DNA of 64,000 nt from Druceiella hillmani (GCA_039881145.1 JAYKKI010000127.1:434001-498000); one strand, 5' to 3'; shown: positions 37,385 to 50,689, counted from the stretch's first letter. Numbers and translations: made by a program. Notes: generated from the sequence alone by a model not told the origin.

Positions 37385-40300
37385 ATATTATTTATCTGTG
37401 TACAATTTTTTCGAATCTGAAAAATCGGTAAAACAATTAGAAAGGCACAGAGTAGTATTGAAGTAGAAGGTATTTTGAAGTATTAAATTATTAAAAGTAA
37501 ACTATTCCCCGGTTTACCAATTTTGTTATACCATATTACACCATGTTTTGGTACACTTTAATCGCAATGCGCTTTCAAGATTTATGGATGTTAAATTTTT
37601 TCAGTCATTTTTACCTAACTATTGATCCTCAGCTTTTTTAGGGTTAGTGTATTGTTGTATAAAAACAGTTTAACCAGAAATAATTCCACTTTTTATTTAT
37701 TTATATTACTGCAGTGTTTAGTAACGTCGAAGACGGTACGTTATACCTGTAACTTAGAAAGGTTATTAATAAACTTACTTACTACATTTTAAAGTTAGAA
37801 TATAAACTTTTTAAGCAAAAAATAATACGATACAAAAAAAAAACAGGACACAAGCGTAAAATAATTTTAATTGCAAACCTTGATGTGACATTTCTTATAA
37901 AAGGCAAGCAAGATTTAATTAAGCAAAGGCAAGACTAAGGGATAATCAAAGAAAGTCTTTTCTCAGATTGCCTTTGAAAACTGTTATAGAGGAAGTTTTT
38001 GTAGTAGGGAAAATTTTGTCGCTCTGTTTTCCCTGACACATAATGAACAAAAGTTTGTTGTTTGTTTGGGAAACAAAAGTGGACTCGGTTAGTTTTAAAG
38101 TCTAATCCTAGAATATGAGTAGATTAGTAATATAATATTTTTTCTAAGGGTACGTGGGATAAGTTGTCAAATAATTTGCATTAGTAATTAAAACCGCGAT
38201 AGTAATTAGAACATTAGTAATTAAAACCAAATTATAGTTATTGTTTAACGGAATGTAATATAAACATATAATACATATTAGTGAAATCAAAAATCCTGTA
38301 GATTGATTGACATTTCGAATGTTTAACAATAATGATTTTCAAAACGAATAATAAGGAAATTATCTGAGTAAGTTGAAAAAAAAGAGATATATATGACGTC
38401 ATAAAGAAAATCTTTGTAATATTAATAGATTAGTGATTAATTTATACACTGTTTGTGCTTTAAATTTATATAATTATTGTGCATTTTAGTCCACTGAAAT
38501 CGTATTCTTCTTACGCGTGATATCAGGAACTTAAGTATGTGTCCGCTTGGAATTGCGAATCGGAAAACATCATTATTCCATTCCAATGGTTTCCATAGGC
38601 AAGTCGTATAAAATTATTAGAAAGCACACTAAAATAGCTTTTATATCGATTGAAATAGCTTTCAAATCTAGTTGGAAAAAGCTTTAGTAGCCTATTTTTT
38701 TCATTGTACTGTAGGAAAAATTATACTTATATTCGATATAGGCAGATGATGGTCAGTCTTGTTTTGATATTCAGCTCAAGAAGTACGAATACATTAGTTT
38801 ATAACAGTTCAGAGTGCACATAACATTGTGGGTCAACAACGTATTTCAAATGCTTCAATCTTCTGTCGTTTAGCTCTTTTTATAGCCCGTTTCTCGACTT
38901 TTTAGCGTTACGTTCAAGTAAATTCTTGATTTAAAAATAAATGCTTTTACAGAAAATTTAAGGTCACATAGAATTCTCTACTACTTTCTCTTTTTGCCTA
39001 CATATCAACCTTTCAATCGATATAACGATGCTATAGTATAGGACACTACATAAACTTTGGAAACCGATGCATAGTTTTTTTTTAATTCGTGTTGGAACTC
39101 GAATGTAACTGTCTGCATTATATGTGTGTACTGATGGACCAATAATACAAAGCGATAAATGTTTTTATTTGCGAACGGAAAATCGTGAATTATGGAGCAT
39201 TATTTCACCTCTTCAATGATATATGAAAACTATATATATTTTCTTGAATGAAAATCAAAACTTTTCTTTAAAGTACACACACATATACATACACATGTAC
39301 GTATATACAAACCTAAATATTTATAAGTAAAATATAATTTTTCCAAACGTTGAGATTTCTGATATACGAAAAAATATAGCTTTGGTATAATTCAAGCCTT
39401 TATGTAAATTTATCAAACATACGATAGTGTAGGAAACACTGAAATATGTGCGACACGTTTCGAGTATTAATTTTGCCCAATAGTAAATACAATATTTCCC
39501 TCCCGAAATAAATGGAATCTCTAGATGCATCCAGCCTCGTTTATTATGTGGAAACTAACTAGGACTAAACAAAATCAGTATTCAATTGGGAAATTGACAA
39601 CCTGCCACTGTGTAATCCATCCGTTCTTTCGTTAAAGACTATCGTGCAGGTAATTATTATTATTTGAAGGTAATAAATTTGCGATGTAATTTAGGGTTTC
39701 GGGTTTAAATTGCTAAAGCAGTTGTGTGAGGCGGGCAGGTAATTAGGTCTTAATGGCCGAATTAATATCTGTAGGCGATATTAATCGTCTCAATTAATGC
39801 GATGATTGGCTTATGTGTATGTATTTAAATGGAAGTTGCAAATATGTTATTAATCAGGTAACTTGCGAAAGCTGATCGGAGTGAAGTAAACAAGTATTGA
39901 GATGTCAATTCAGTGCTGTTGACATAAATTTATTATTTTGTTGTTCAGTAAAAATAAGTGTTAAAATATCCCAATATGTAAAGTAGTTAAATTTTTTAAG
40001 ATTCTTTAGTTCTGCCACTCGTTTAATTACCCATTGATGTTTATAAGCCATTCATAATATTTGAAATGAGATATCGCTCTTTAGTTTGGATAGTGACACA
40101 ATTCTGAAACTTTCAATTTTAAATTTTTTACACAATATTCCCCATGTTTTTTTTTTCTTAAAAACGGAAAATATTTAATTACACTGTAGTGGCTTTACAG
40201 AGTTTATTGAATATATTACTAATTTGCTTCATGTTTTTAATAAAGAACGACCTCCACCATTTGATCCGCGGTGCCGTAAGCAAAAGATTGTTGCTTTTTA

Positions 40301-42710
40301 TAGGAGTAACATATTAAGAATTTCTTATATTTTATTTCTTTATACAGATATATTTTCAGTTCTTCTAGTATTGATTATATGTGCTAGTATTATTATGCTA
40401 GTTTCATATAACACTTTGCACGTCCGCCCATAATTCCATAAGTTACTATTTCCATGCATCTTTTTAACAAAACTTCTTTTGTTCATGCCACATTTTTAAA
40501 AGAAATAGGGTAAATATAAAACATTATTGATTAACACATGGTAGTCCAATCTATTTTTCAGAAACTAATAATAATCTGTTTATCTGGACATTTATTAAGA
40601 TTGTTGCTTTCGATTATCATCTTAAATCGTGATGTTTAAATCTACTCGAAAATTAAATAAAATAGAGTTGCGATTTTACGTATAAATCTAAAAATGTAAT
40701 TATATTTTTCAATGGTTTGAGTAATTAGTTATATGCCAAAGATATAGGGTAGTCCGATGTTATTTACATTCGCACATTATACCATAGAAAGTATTCAATC
40801 AGATTTTAGAAACGACGAAGCATACGTAATACAAGTTTTGATCCACAATTAAATTGAACCAAATATTAGAATCTTTGCAAATTCAAATGAAACTAACACG
40901 AGTTATATACACAGACACTAATTAAAACTTTACTAATTAAAAGAAATCTGATTCTGTAAATGACATTAAAGACCAGTTATCAGAATTAATTGGTATAAGC
41001 AATTTATGACTTGAATGTTACGTTGGCAATAACGATTACACGTTTTCACAGTCAAAATCAAGCTGTTATTTTTCCTATTAAATTCTGATTAAAAATTAAC
41101 ATAACATATACTTTTATAAAACAACCTGTAGCATAAATACAACCTTGACGATTTTATTTTCATTTAGTGATGCCGGTCTCATAAGTCGGAATGAAGTATA
41201 ATTTCCACATGTGAACTTATAATGGTGTCAAAGGTGAGATTATTGCGGGAAAGCGTTGAGTTATAAAGCTGCTCAGTAATTCATGAAAATAAAAACTTGT
41301 CACTATCGATACAAGAATTCAGTTTTACATCATACCCAAAAGCACATCCGGGTTATTTCCGTATATTTTCATGTTAAAAATCAAAATAACTTAGTGTTTC
41401 CTCATATACAGCACCTTGCAAAGTCTAATTCAGAACATTTTATTGGAAAATATGTTAATCCTTGAGGTGTTGAATTTAATACGAGCGCAGGCAAGCAAGA
41501 AACGCTATGAATGACAAAGATAGCGGCGACGCTGGATCGCGAGAGTTGAAGTCGTTCTATTACTATAATTGAACAGGATATTTTCACACGAGCGGAGCTG
41601 CTGGAAAAAGTTTGATAATAATACAAATTTATCGTAACCAAAAGAATTAGAGAAGAGGTAGCAATAGAAGATTTTCTGCATTATTTCTTGTAACTACTAT
41701 CAAATTAATAAGAAAATAATTATTTGAAATCATTTTTAGCCAAGCTTCAATGATTCATAAGAGCCCGTGAACATTTTCACTCTAAAAAGTGTTTACTTGC
41801 ATCGTAAAAAAATCTACTGAAACTTGTGTAAATTTAATTCTTTTAACTTTACGCAATTACTTATTAACTTAGAAATGGTGTTACAGGAATAAATTTTTGT
41901 CTGTATATTGACAAGCAGCTTAAATACAAATAAAATAAAATAATTAAAAATTTCAGAATTAAAAAATTCAAAATAAAAATCACACTTTCTCCTTATTTCC
42001 AATTCTTAGAACTTCGTTTTTGTTATGGATATCTTGCATTCTGGTTACATTAACAACCCATCAATATTATTTATTTTGTACCGAACTATTATGCGTAAGT
42101 AGAACGACACTCTCTATTTTATATTCTGTATGCTTGTTATTTAATATGTTATATGCGCTTCTTTACTTACTTGCTTAATTTCTACTTGTTTTCTGTTTCC
42201 GATTCTGTTCCAATTGGTGACTTTAGAGTAAAGATCTAGAATATTTGAAGTAAATCACAGCCAGCAGACTAGTTTTAGCATCGTTAAATTATGTTAATAT
42301 CCATTGTATTTCTCGGGGAAATCTGGCCCCTAAAAAATGTGTCCCCAGGTGGCAGATAGCAAAACGCTCACCGTGTACGTCGCAAGTCGCACTTGGAGGC
42401 TAGGAGAGAAATAAAATAACTCCCGCGAACCAAAAGGTGGGAGAAGGTTACTTCGTAACAAACCCTTGGCGAACTGCTCTGACTTATTTTGGAATTACGG
42501 TCGATGATAGCGCTGTGCGTGAAGCCAGGATGCACAGAAGGAATGGCGACGGAGGAGCCAAACAAGAAATGTCAACGGCGGCGCCTAGGTTTGTAAGACG
42601 GGCTATGACCTTGGCGTCAGGTGGCAATCGTCGGTAAACATTATAGCCAGCAAATTAAAAATCTTCAATTACAATGAAAGTACAATATATAGAAAGAGAT
42701 ATAGAGGCTA

Positions 42711-43470
42711 GTGTGTACCCCACAAGTGACGTTCAGAGGCGAGTACATGCGAACAAAGATGCTATGGCGCTCTCAAAGCGACGATACTGGACGCAGAGCT
42801 AACAATATGCGCATAGGTTCGTGGAGCATCGGATCACTGAACAGAAGCAGCCAAGAACTGGCAGAGACTTTACACAAGCGAAACATTCATATTTGCTGCC
42901 TGCAGGAACTTAAATAGAAAGATGCAAAGTCCAGAGATATTGGCAGGGAATATTATCTCTTCTACAATGGGCAATATTAAATAAAAATGGAGTAGGCATA
43001 ATCCTGGACCAAAATCTAAAGCAATAAATATATAAGTAAGAAAGGAGGAGCGATAGAATTATGAGTGTAAAGGTAGCCCTGAACAATTATCCCAACTTAA
43101 AAGTCATATCTACATTCCACAAGCGGTTTACGAACAGGAAGAAAAAGAGTCTTTCTGGGAGGAGTTTCACGACATAATACAGTACATACCCATGGAAGAA
43201 AAAATAATTATCGGTGGATACCTGAAAGGGTATGCAGGATGTACTTAACCTGATTAGGCATTTGGTACCTTAAATTCCCAAGGGTTTAAATGCCTATCAT
43301 CGAAATGGCATCTCAGATCGATTTAGCTTTCGGGAAAACTTTCCTGTAAATAAAACCAGTATCTTATAACACATGAGGGTGGCAGCTCAGTCTCGCAAAT
43401 GGATTATTTTCTGTGCGACAGAGCAATACTTAAATACTTTAAGGATTGTAAGGTCAAACCCGGGGAGGCT
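42711..43470 (+). pseudogene. LINE apurinic-like endonuclease domain
   Basis: The frame 42711-42917 contains NNMRIGSWSIGSLN, the N-terminal motif of APE-type LINE endonucleases, where the metal-site Asn of the usual SWN is Ser here, and ICCLQELK with the catalytic Glu retained. After a stop the same reading resumes with KDAKSRDIGREYYLFYNGQ, then in other frames SDRIMSVKVALNNYPNLKVI (about 43050-43110), ESFWEEFHDIIQYIPMEEKI and IIGGYLKGYAG (about 43150-43225; the catalytic Asp-Leu-Asn is Tyr-Leu-Lys), and SQMDYFLCDRAILKYF (about 43400-43445), the C-terminal SQIDYFL-type motif. This enzyme nicks target DNA to prime reverse transcription; several active-site residues are gone. Confidence 0.85.
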
Positions 43471-44126
43471 CTCACCACACAATACAGAATACTAGTAACT
43501 TGCTTAATATCTTAAGGTCTTGGTTCTCAAAATAAAAGCTTGACCCAAAACAACAATCAAGTATAAGCGAATCTGAAGGTGATACCTTCATCAAAGGGAT
43601 GAAGGAGTTTCTCGAAAAGTAAATGTCAAGTTTTGATAGGCCTGATGTTAATACTCATTGGAATGAGCTCCATTCTATCTGTCTGAAAGCAGCTACGTTA
43701 AGTTTAGTATTATCTAAGGGAAGACTAAAAACCAATAAAGATCATAAATGGTGGAACGAGGAAGTAAATTGACAATGAGGAATAAAAAGAACGTCTTCAA
43801 AATGGGAAGCTTCAGGATCGGACGCCGATAAAGAAAAATTAAAAAAAAACAATGAATGTAACAAAGTCTTGTGTAGCAGTTGCGGGTGTGGAAAGCACTA
43901 ATGGAAAACACACTTCTTCTACGAGAGCTTAGAAGTGGCGCAATAAAAAAATGAGATATTTAAACTTGCAAAAAACATCAGATTCAGACAATAGATATAA
44001 AACACAGCAAGTGTATGAAAGATTTGTCTGGCAAACTGTTAACCCGGAACGAAGATATCGATAAAAGGTGACAAGAAACTACTGAATGAGGAGTTTCCGT
44101 ATAAACCACTAAACCTATTTCGCCTA

Positions 44127-44820
44127 ATGGAAGGCCCTATTGAAGAAATCACAACTTCTGAAGTGAGGAGCGCCTCATCCAAAATGAAGAATAAGAAGGC
44201 AATTGGTATTAACGAAATATCAGTGGAGGTGTATAAAAGGGCTCGGATTACCGGAGAGGCCTGGCTCACAAACCTTTTCAATAAAATTATGGCTAACGGG
44301 AAGGTTCCGGACATGTGGAGAGTCAGCAGCGCAATTATTTTCAATAAGGGGATATGGCAAATTACAGCAACTACCGCGGTATTAAATACATTTAAAATTT
44401 AGGAAATTATCCTTGCAAAACGATTAAACAAATTCTCATAGTCATTCCTATCCGATGAGGATTCACTAGGGAAATAGGAACGACAGAAACAAGACACAGC
44501 GTGAATATTCTGATAGAAAAATATAGAAAATACTTTTGATCACGTACATACTAATCTGATTTGGCAAGCTTTGAGATCACAGTTAGTCCCGAAACATCAC
44601 ATATCCTTTATTAAATATCTATACTAAGGAATAACCACAAGGTTTAGTAGCCCCTCAGACCAGACTGACAAATTTGAAGTTAAGGTTGGCGTTCACCAAA
44701 AGTCCACAATTGGCTCATTATTGTTTAACCTAGCTAAGAATTATATCACGGAACATCTATAAAAACCTGCAGCCTGAAAACTGTTGTGCGCTGATGACAT
44801 AAATCCTATTGAATAACTCA
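44127..44820 (+). pseudogene. LINE reverse transcriptase domain
   Basis: The frame 44127-44402 has SSKMKNKKAIGINEISVEVY and WLTNLFNKIMANGKVPDMWR, the fingers/palm start of RTE-type reverse transcriptases. After a break, one continuous frame from about 44504 gives NTFDHVHTNLIWQALRSQLV (motif A region, FDHV retaining the catalytic Asp), KVGVHQKSTIGSLLFN (motif B; usual GVHQGSALSPLLF) and LLCADD at about 44780-44800 (motif C; usual Y/FADD, both Asp retained), with three internal stops. So the catalytic Asp residues survive although the gene is dead. Confidence 0.88.
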
Positions 44821-45119
44821 AATAGAAGTACAAAAACAATTAAATACATGGCAAAAGGCAATAGAAAGGCGAGGTTGTAGAGTGGACAGAGACAAGACTG
44901 AATCCATGTGGTGTGATATGTCTGGAAATAATGCCAACGACAACTCATCAGTGATGATCGAAGGACCATCTCTGAAGAAGGTAAATCAATCTAAGTAAAT
45001 AGGTTTATTCGTAGCTCCGAATGATAGCACAGAATAACAACTACCTGGCTGAATTTCTAATGAAGATCACTAACCGTAGTCTTATGTGATGCTAGAATGT
45101 CCATCAAACTCAGAGGTTG

Positions 45120-45620
45120 AATTTACAAGCAAGCAGTATGACCAGCGTTGATGTACGGGTCGGAATGCTGACCGATGAAAAAAGTGGATGAAAAAAAGAT
45201 GCACATCACAGAAATGAAAAAATACTTTGAGCCCGGGGGAGATACAATAGTGAACAGAATAAAAAATGAGTACATTAGAGAAATGCTTAAATTCGCAAAA
45301 GTTGAGGAAAAGCTAACAAAAAATCGCTAGCTAGTATGGTTACGGGCACATTATGAGGCGCACATAAGACCATATGACCAAAGCAGTGTTAAAAATAAAA
45401 GAATGAAAGAAAGGCCAGTGTCGACTCGCTGTCACCTGGAAAAACACTATAGATAAAGATCTTAAAATTATGAATTTGAACTCAGTGACAACACACGATA
45501 GACTGTTATGGCAAAAGTGTAAGAGGAGGGCTGATTCCAAATGAGATATGAGACCATATCCAGGAGAAAGAAGATACTTGATAAGAAGAGGAGAAAGAAG
45601 ATCCAGAAGAAAGATTGTAT
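45120..45620 (+). pseudogene. LINE C-terminal region
   Basis: From about 45150 one frame reads YGSECWPMKKVDEKKMHITE, then DTIVNRIKNEYIREMLKFAK, a stop, and LVWLRAHYEAHIRPYDQ, the C-terminal signature (YGSECW..., RIRNE.IRE, LRWFGHVxRRP) found in many RTE-like proteins. The tail is lysine/arginine-rich, encoded by aga/aag-rich DNA at 45540-45620. Frames are intact for about 60 codons at a time. Confidence 0.82.
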
Positions 45621-45740
45621 TTCAGTAAATGCTTTTGGTATTGTCCATCATACAATATTTTGTGTCTCAATAACTTCGATAGTCCGCTAACATTCAACTT
45701 AAACTTGAGCGACCATTTTATTAAATAAATAAATATTTTT

Positions 45741-48700
45741 ATATAAATGGCTGGCAACAAAATACGTCATAACGAAAAGTCAGCATGAATTCGTTATCAA
45801 AATTTAGTTCTATAAACAAAATCGACCTCTTCTTAGACACGCGTAAGACATTCAAAACGATTTAATGATTCTTCCAAAGCATTGATACGTTCAGTAAAAT
45901 CAATCAGGGTAGCTCATACTCCGATCAGAGGTTACCTTTCACGTACCAACTACCCTCTTGCTGAATTACAACCAAGAGTATAAGTGCGGAAATGGACGTG
46001 ACAAGCTTCGCAATTAAATGCTGTATCCGTCTATCAACTTGACCCTTAATTGTTCGCTTTCTGTCATCGCGTAGACGGTGATTAATGAACTCGTTGAATA
46101 AAGTATTTCGACGTGTTAAAAGATAGTAGTCCGTAGTGAGAAAAATATAATTAAGAAGTGAAAAATATGTTTTATTTCATCATAAAATAAGATCGCCCCC
46201 GGGTTGAAGTTAGTTTTTCATTAAGCTGGGAAAGATGTCATTATTTTTGTGTCAGTGAAAAAATTTAATGTTCGTCGTTTTTACGCTATGTGACCTCAAT
46301 TTGTTCTATATAAGAGATTATTTATCCCTTGGTTTTCGATTTATAACTGTTAGACAGAAATAAAATTGGACGTGGAGCAGTAAATGGACGTAGAGTTTAT
46401 TTTTGGAACCTTGGACATAGAGGACACAGCTAATGCTGACTCAAGGTACTCGTTACTAATATTTGTACCTTTAATTTCTTTATAGTAAGAAACATTCAGC
46501 CCTAACAAACATAGTATTTTGTTCATTAATACCTTGCAATAACATTATTTTTAATGTTGTTTTATTCGACTATATCACAAGTGAATAACCTCAATATTAA
46601 AATAATTTATAGGATAAGGTTTTTTAAACTTAGCGTTCGTGTTTTTCAAGAACTAACAAAACAAACTAGAGCTATAAGCTACAGTATCTAAGAAAGAGTA
46701 TATCCGTGCAAAAATTTACTTATGATCGAACTTGACATTCTATTGGTAGTATGGTTGCAATTAATATACTTCTGTTAGGTATAGATTGAAAGTACCCTGC
46801 CATTGACAATTAGAAATTCAGCGTAGCCCTCCCGCATGTGCTTGTTCACTGCTTAACCGCCCGTTATTGCTTCACTTTGCTCCGCTAATTTCTTAATCTT
46901 TAAAAACCCTGCGTTTACCATACATGACTTCGAAAATGTGAACCTACTATTAATTTGACTATGCCAGCGCATTGTTGAATTGTGAAATTTCATCGAGTTT
47001 TATTTATTTATTTATATGTAAATAATCCACATACAGTGATGGTGGAATGGTGTACAAGCGTGGAAGGACGCATAAGATATATATAATATGCCTTCTTTTC
47101 TTTGGTTATTTATTTTAAATTGGCAAAATATTTAAAATTATAATCCATTTTGAGACTGACATGTCCTACCGTTTAAACGATTACCATAATATACTCACAG
47201 AATAAAAAAAAAACATCTTTTCCCGACTATTTCATTGTCTCTCCTAAAATTTCCAAGTAATAATATTGAGCATTACAATCAAAATACGTGGTTGTGATTA
47301 ATTGTTTTGGAAATTTCTAATTTTAACATCAAACATTTTTTGAAAAAATAATATGACAGGCGGAAATACGCATTGAAGGACTTGTTCCTTTTAAAATTTG
47401 AAACCCTGAAAATTAAGAATCACAATTACAAACTTCTGAAAAAAATTAACATTAATCAATAACACTTTTTCGAAACGGTAATGGGTATTAGATTCAGTAA
47501 GTCGTGAATAATAATCGTGCCATATAAGTACATGACAGGAGAATATCAAATGCCTAACTGATAACAACAAGATCACCTATATTCGCGGTTTTTAAACTTT
47601 ATTTTGCGATGTAAACACTTTCTTCGTACATTGACTATGGAAAAATCGAAAAATATCTTAAATAGATTGAACTACTATTAGGAAAGTGAAAAAAGAAAAG
47701 TTACACACAGAGAAAGTATTTCCAATAGTGTGTGTATTCGAATTTAACTGGGTAAATTCTTCTCTACATATTTTTATGTTGTCAATTGCGCATAAAAAGC
47801 ATAAGCTCTATTTCGTTGCTGACATACTATCTAGTAAACTTTTCAAAAACTATTTTGACCGGATAAAGGTTTCCACGGGAAATTAAACTATCCGTCTTAT
47901 TCCAACTAATGAATGTCTCCGCCGTATTCTGTTATTAAACTCTGTTTCTTAAACGATCTTTAAGTCGACGAGAAAGTCTTTGAAATAATTTGTAGAAATA
48001 AATTTATTAAGCTAAATCATTTCACTTTTGGAAAAAAAAATTAACTTATTTATCATTATGAAAATATAAGTAAAACCCGAATTACTAATATATTTACCAA
48101 TATAGAACTACAAGTTTTTCTTAACTGCATGTAAATATACCTTTAAAAAATCAAAAAACCTCACCCCGCATATTATTGGTTCTAAGAAAAACGTCAAAAA
48201 AAAAATTAAAAAACCGCAGAGAAAAAAGGGATGGATCTAGCAGATCCGCACGAAACGGAGACAACCAGAATGGAATGGATTGACAACCAAAATGGAAAGT
48301 CAATTAAAAATAAATGACTTTCCATTCTGGTTCTCAATCGATAGGCATAATAGTTTTCAAAATCGGTCAAAAACTATGACCTGCAGTGTGTCCTTTTTCA
48401 TTCTGTTCATACCGCTTATGGCAACAGATGCAATATGTCCAAAGCAAATAAGGTAATGGGAGATATGAATCCTTTTTAATTGTTACTTAAAGTAATATTT
48501 GGGAAAATACTATAGAATTTAAATCTCTTTTAAAATACATAATAATATTTTCAATGTTGACATAATTTAGAGATATCGCTTACGGAGTGCGTGTTCCGTG
48601 TGAGGTAATTATAACATGCTTGCTTAGATTTTAATTTCCCAGCACAATAAATTACATAAATGAGTAAATTATTGGAATAACATGTTTTAAAATGCAATAA

Positions 48701-49254
48701 TCAATTTAAATATTCTACAATCCATTCAAAATAAACATCTCAAGTATTTATTAATTAAGTCGGTGATAACTTAGACATCTTGTAATCTGACGTGCGCCTG
48801 AAAGTCGGTAATATTATCATACAAATATATTTCTTTAAATAAACACAAAACAATGTGGGGTAATCTTGCCGTAATCGCGTTTGGACGATTACCGCTTAAA
48901 TAAAATGAGCAAATTTTGATTTTTGGTTTAGAATATAATCAAGGAAAAAGTGCTTGAAAACAAAATGCAATTAATGTTATTTACATATAAATATATTCAT
49001 TTAACAAGCTATGAAAAATGTGTGTTTTCAAGAGACGCCAATTTCCCATTTGTTTATTTGTTACTTCAAAATCAATACGCATATGTTATTTAAGAAAAAA
49101 ATGTTTTATTTATTATGACTTATTTTAATTGCTCTAATAGACGAACTCATTTCATTTTACTGATATACCATCTTAAATTTTTTTGAGTCGATACCCTTTT
49201 TCCCGTAGAGACGATAGTATATGTACTTCATTGGCGTGTCCATCAATAAATTCA
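45741..49254. other. AT-rich DNA; hairpin at 48278-48339
   Basis: No gene recognised. The 600 bp after the LINE (to about 46400) is slightly less AT-rich but unassigned. A hairpin near 48300 is listed separately. Confidence 0.5.
48260..48339. repeat. Hairpin with 25-bp arms plus extra direct copy
   Basis: The left arm 48278-48302 (gattgacaaccaaaatggaa...) pairs with 48315-48339 at 23 of 25 positions across a 12-nt loop. Just upstream, gacaaccagaatggaatgg (48260-48278) is a third, direct copy of the arm. The pattern suggests fold-back copying of a short duplicated segment. Confidence 0.88.
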
Positions 49255-49394
49255 ACTATAAATTCAATATATATATATATATATATATCAATAAATTCAA
49301 TATATATATATATATATATATATCAATAAATTCAATATATATATATATATATATATCAATAAATTCAATATATATATATATATATATATATATC
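49255..49394. repeat. Tandem array of TA tracts with spacer tcaataaattcaa
   Basis: About four units of 34-38 bp. Each has the spacer tcaataaattcaa followed by 10 or more TA steps. Open frames reading IYIYI are by-products. Confidence 0.95.
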
Positions 49395-50072
49395 AAAACT
49401 TAATTGTCTATTTACCACGAAAACTATTTTGCCACGAATATAATTACGGTAGCGGAGTTTAAAAGAATACCTAAACCGTTGAACATATTTTTATTAACAA
49501 TATGTAATCCTCCATTTGATGATAATCTTTTCAAAACTCAAAAAGATATGGCAGACTTTTTAGATTTCCAGGGTTATCAACAGACTGAGTTTTTTTGCAG
49601 TATGTAATATTAATTACTCAAATCATAATTGGTACAAAAATGTTGATGATAATTACACCCATCATTTAGTTCAAAAGTAACAGAAAACATTATGTGTATT
49701 TTGTTGCAACTACGAAAATTCATAACATATTCAAATAAATATAGAAATGCAGAAAAAGGAGTGAACACCTGCTTTAAGCTCGTTTTGAGTTCTATTAAAA
49801 ATGTGGAAAACTATATTTGATATCCTTTTAAAAATTTAGACGCCATATATTATCATTTGATTCAAATATTTATACGCCATTTACAATCATTTGTTTTGTA
49901 AACTTGTTACTAAAAATATAGAAAAACATTTTTTTAACCTTAAATGAGTTCGGTCAACTTATCTTCATTTTCTAAAAATGGATGGTTATTCATTGAATTA
50001 ATTTATAACTCTTCATGAAATCAGAAACTATTAAAACAAGGTTATTATTAGAAATATAATATACATATATAT
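49395..50072. other. AT-rich spacer; 67-codon open frame
   Basis: The plus-strand frame 49404-49607 includes NPPFDDNLFKTQKDMADFLD, a less extreme residue composition than most chance frames here, but I recognise no family and there is no supporting context. Confidence 0.4.
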
Positions 50073-50290
50073 CAACGGCATTAGTGCAGCTGGACTCCAC
50101 AGCCTCCGCAAGGCCGTACTGTAGTGATCAATGTAATAATTTATCTTATTCCTCGTTATGAACAGAAATCTGGCGCGTCCTGTTTAATGGAATTATTTAG
50201 CGAGACCTAGGTAAATAGACTCGTAGTCGTCCTCGGAAGGGCTCAGCGGCAGATGTTTTAATACCACGCGTCTCAGGTATAATTGTCTGG
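50073..50290 (+). mobile_element. GC-rich insertion, possible LINE 5' leader fragment
   Basis: An abrupt GC-rich block in AT-rich DNA: caacggcattagtgcagctg, cctccgcaaggccgtactgt, then ctcgtagtcgtcctcggaag, gggctcagcggcaga and ccacgcgtctcagg. The second half resembles what I remember of 5' leaders of RTE-like arthropod LINEs, but I could not verify this. No protein motif is present. It ends at about 50290. Confidence 0.4.
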
Positions 50291-50689
50291 GTTTAGCTTT
50301 ATACGAAATTTAGTACACTTGATTTGATAACAAAAGTTTATAAGAAATAGATTTCAATATTGGAAGTATTAGCTTTATTTTTTAATTAAGTTTTTTAGTG
50401 TAGATAATTAAAAAAAAGAATGAATTCATGTCGACAAAGCAAATATTCAATTTCATTTTAATCTTTTCGTTGAGGATTATTTTTAACGACATTCATGCAG
50501 AACGAAATATTTACTTTAGTTAAATGGAGAACTGTACCAATTTTGAAATATAGCAATTCTTACAAAGAAACAGTATAATAATTAGTGAAATACCAATGTT
50601 GGTTAATTGTGATGTACATTTTTTTCCATTTCTTTGCAAAAACACAAAATAAAAATACCCTCAATTATTTTTAAATTTTGGCCTTTATT
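50291..50689. other. AT-rich spacer without recognised features
   Basis: Nothing identified. Confidence 0.5.

Larger units (their letters stand above)
35241..42329. other. Long AT-rich stretch without recognised genes
   Basis: About 7 kb with no gene or element I can identify. Hairpins at 36649-36692 and 37349-37384 are listed separately. An 18-23 bp direct repeat (aaattgtttt(a/g)agcaaatta) occurs at about 36897 and 36973. The region 41470-41610 is less AT-rich and has a 79-codon minus-strand frame of unknown nature. Confidence 0.5.
42330..45740 (+). mobile_element. RTE-like LINE, near full length, decayed
   Basis: A plus-strand non-LTR retrotransposon relic of about 3.4 kb. The base composition jumps at about 42320-42340 and falls back after an ttaaataaataaata tail at 45720-45735. 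Domain order is GC-rich 5' leader (42330-42700), APE-type endonuclease (42790-43450), reverse transcriptase (44127-44820) and a C-terminal region with YGSECWP (45150 on). Length and domain order fit RTE-type elements of arthropods, many of whose proteins carry this endonuclease and C-terminus. Numerous stops and frameshifts mean no protein is made. Target duplications were not found, and the exact 5' end is uncertain. Confidence 0.9.

Noticed and set aside
44039..44344. 101-codon minus-strand frame
   Set aside because: Antisense shadow of the LINE reverse transcriptase, which has clear motifs on the plus strand.
49221..49403. Ile/Tyr-repeat protein
   Set aside because: It is the translation of the TA-tract tandem array.
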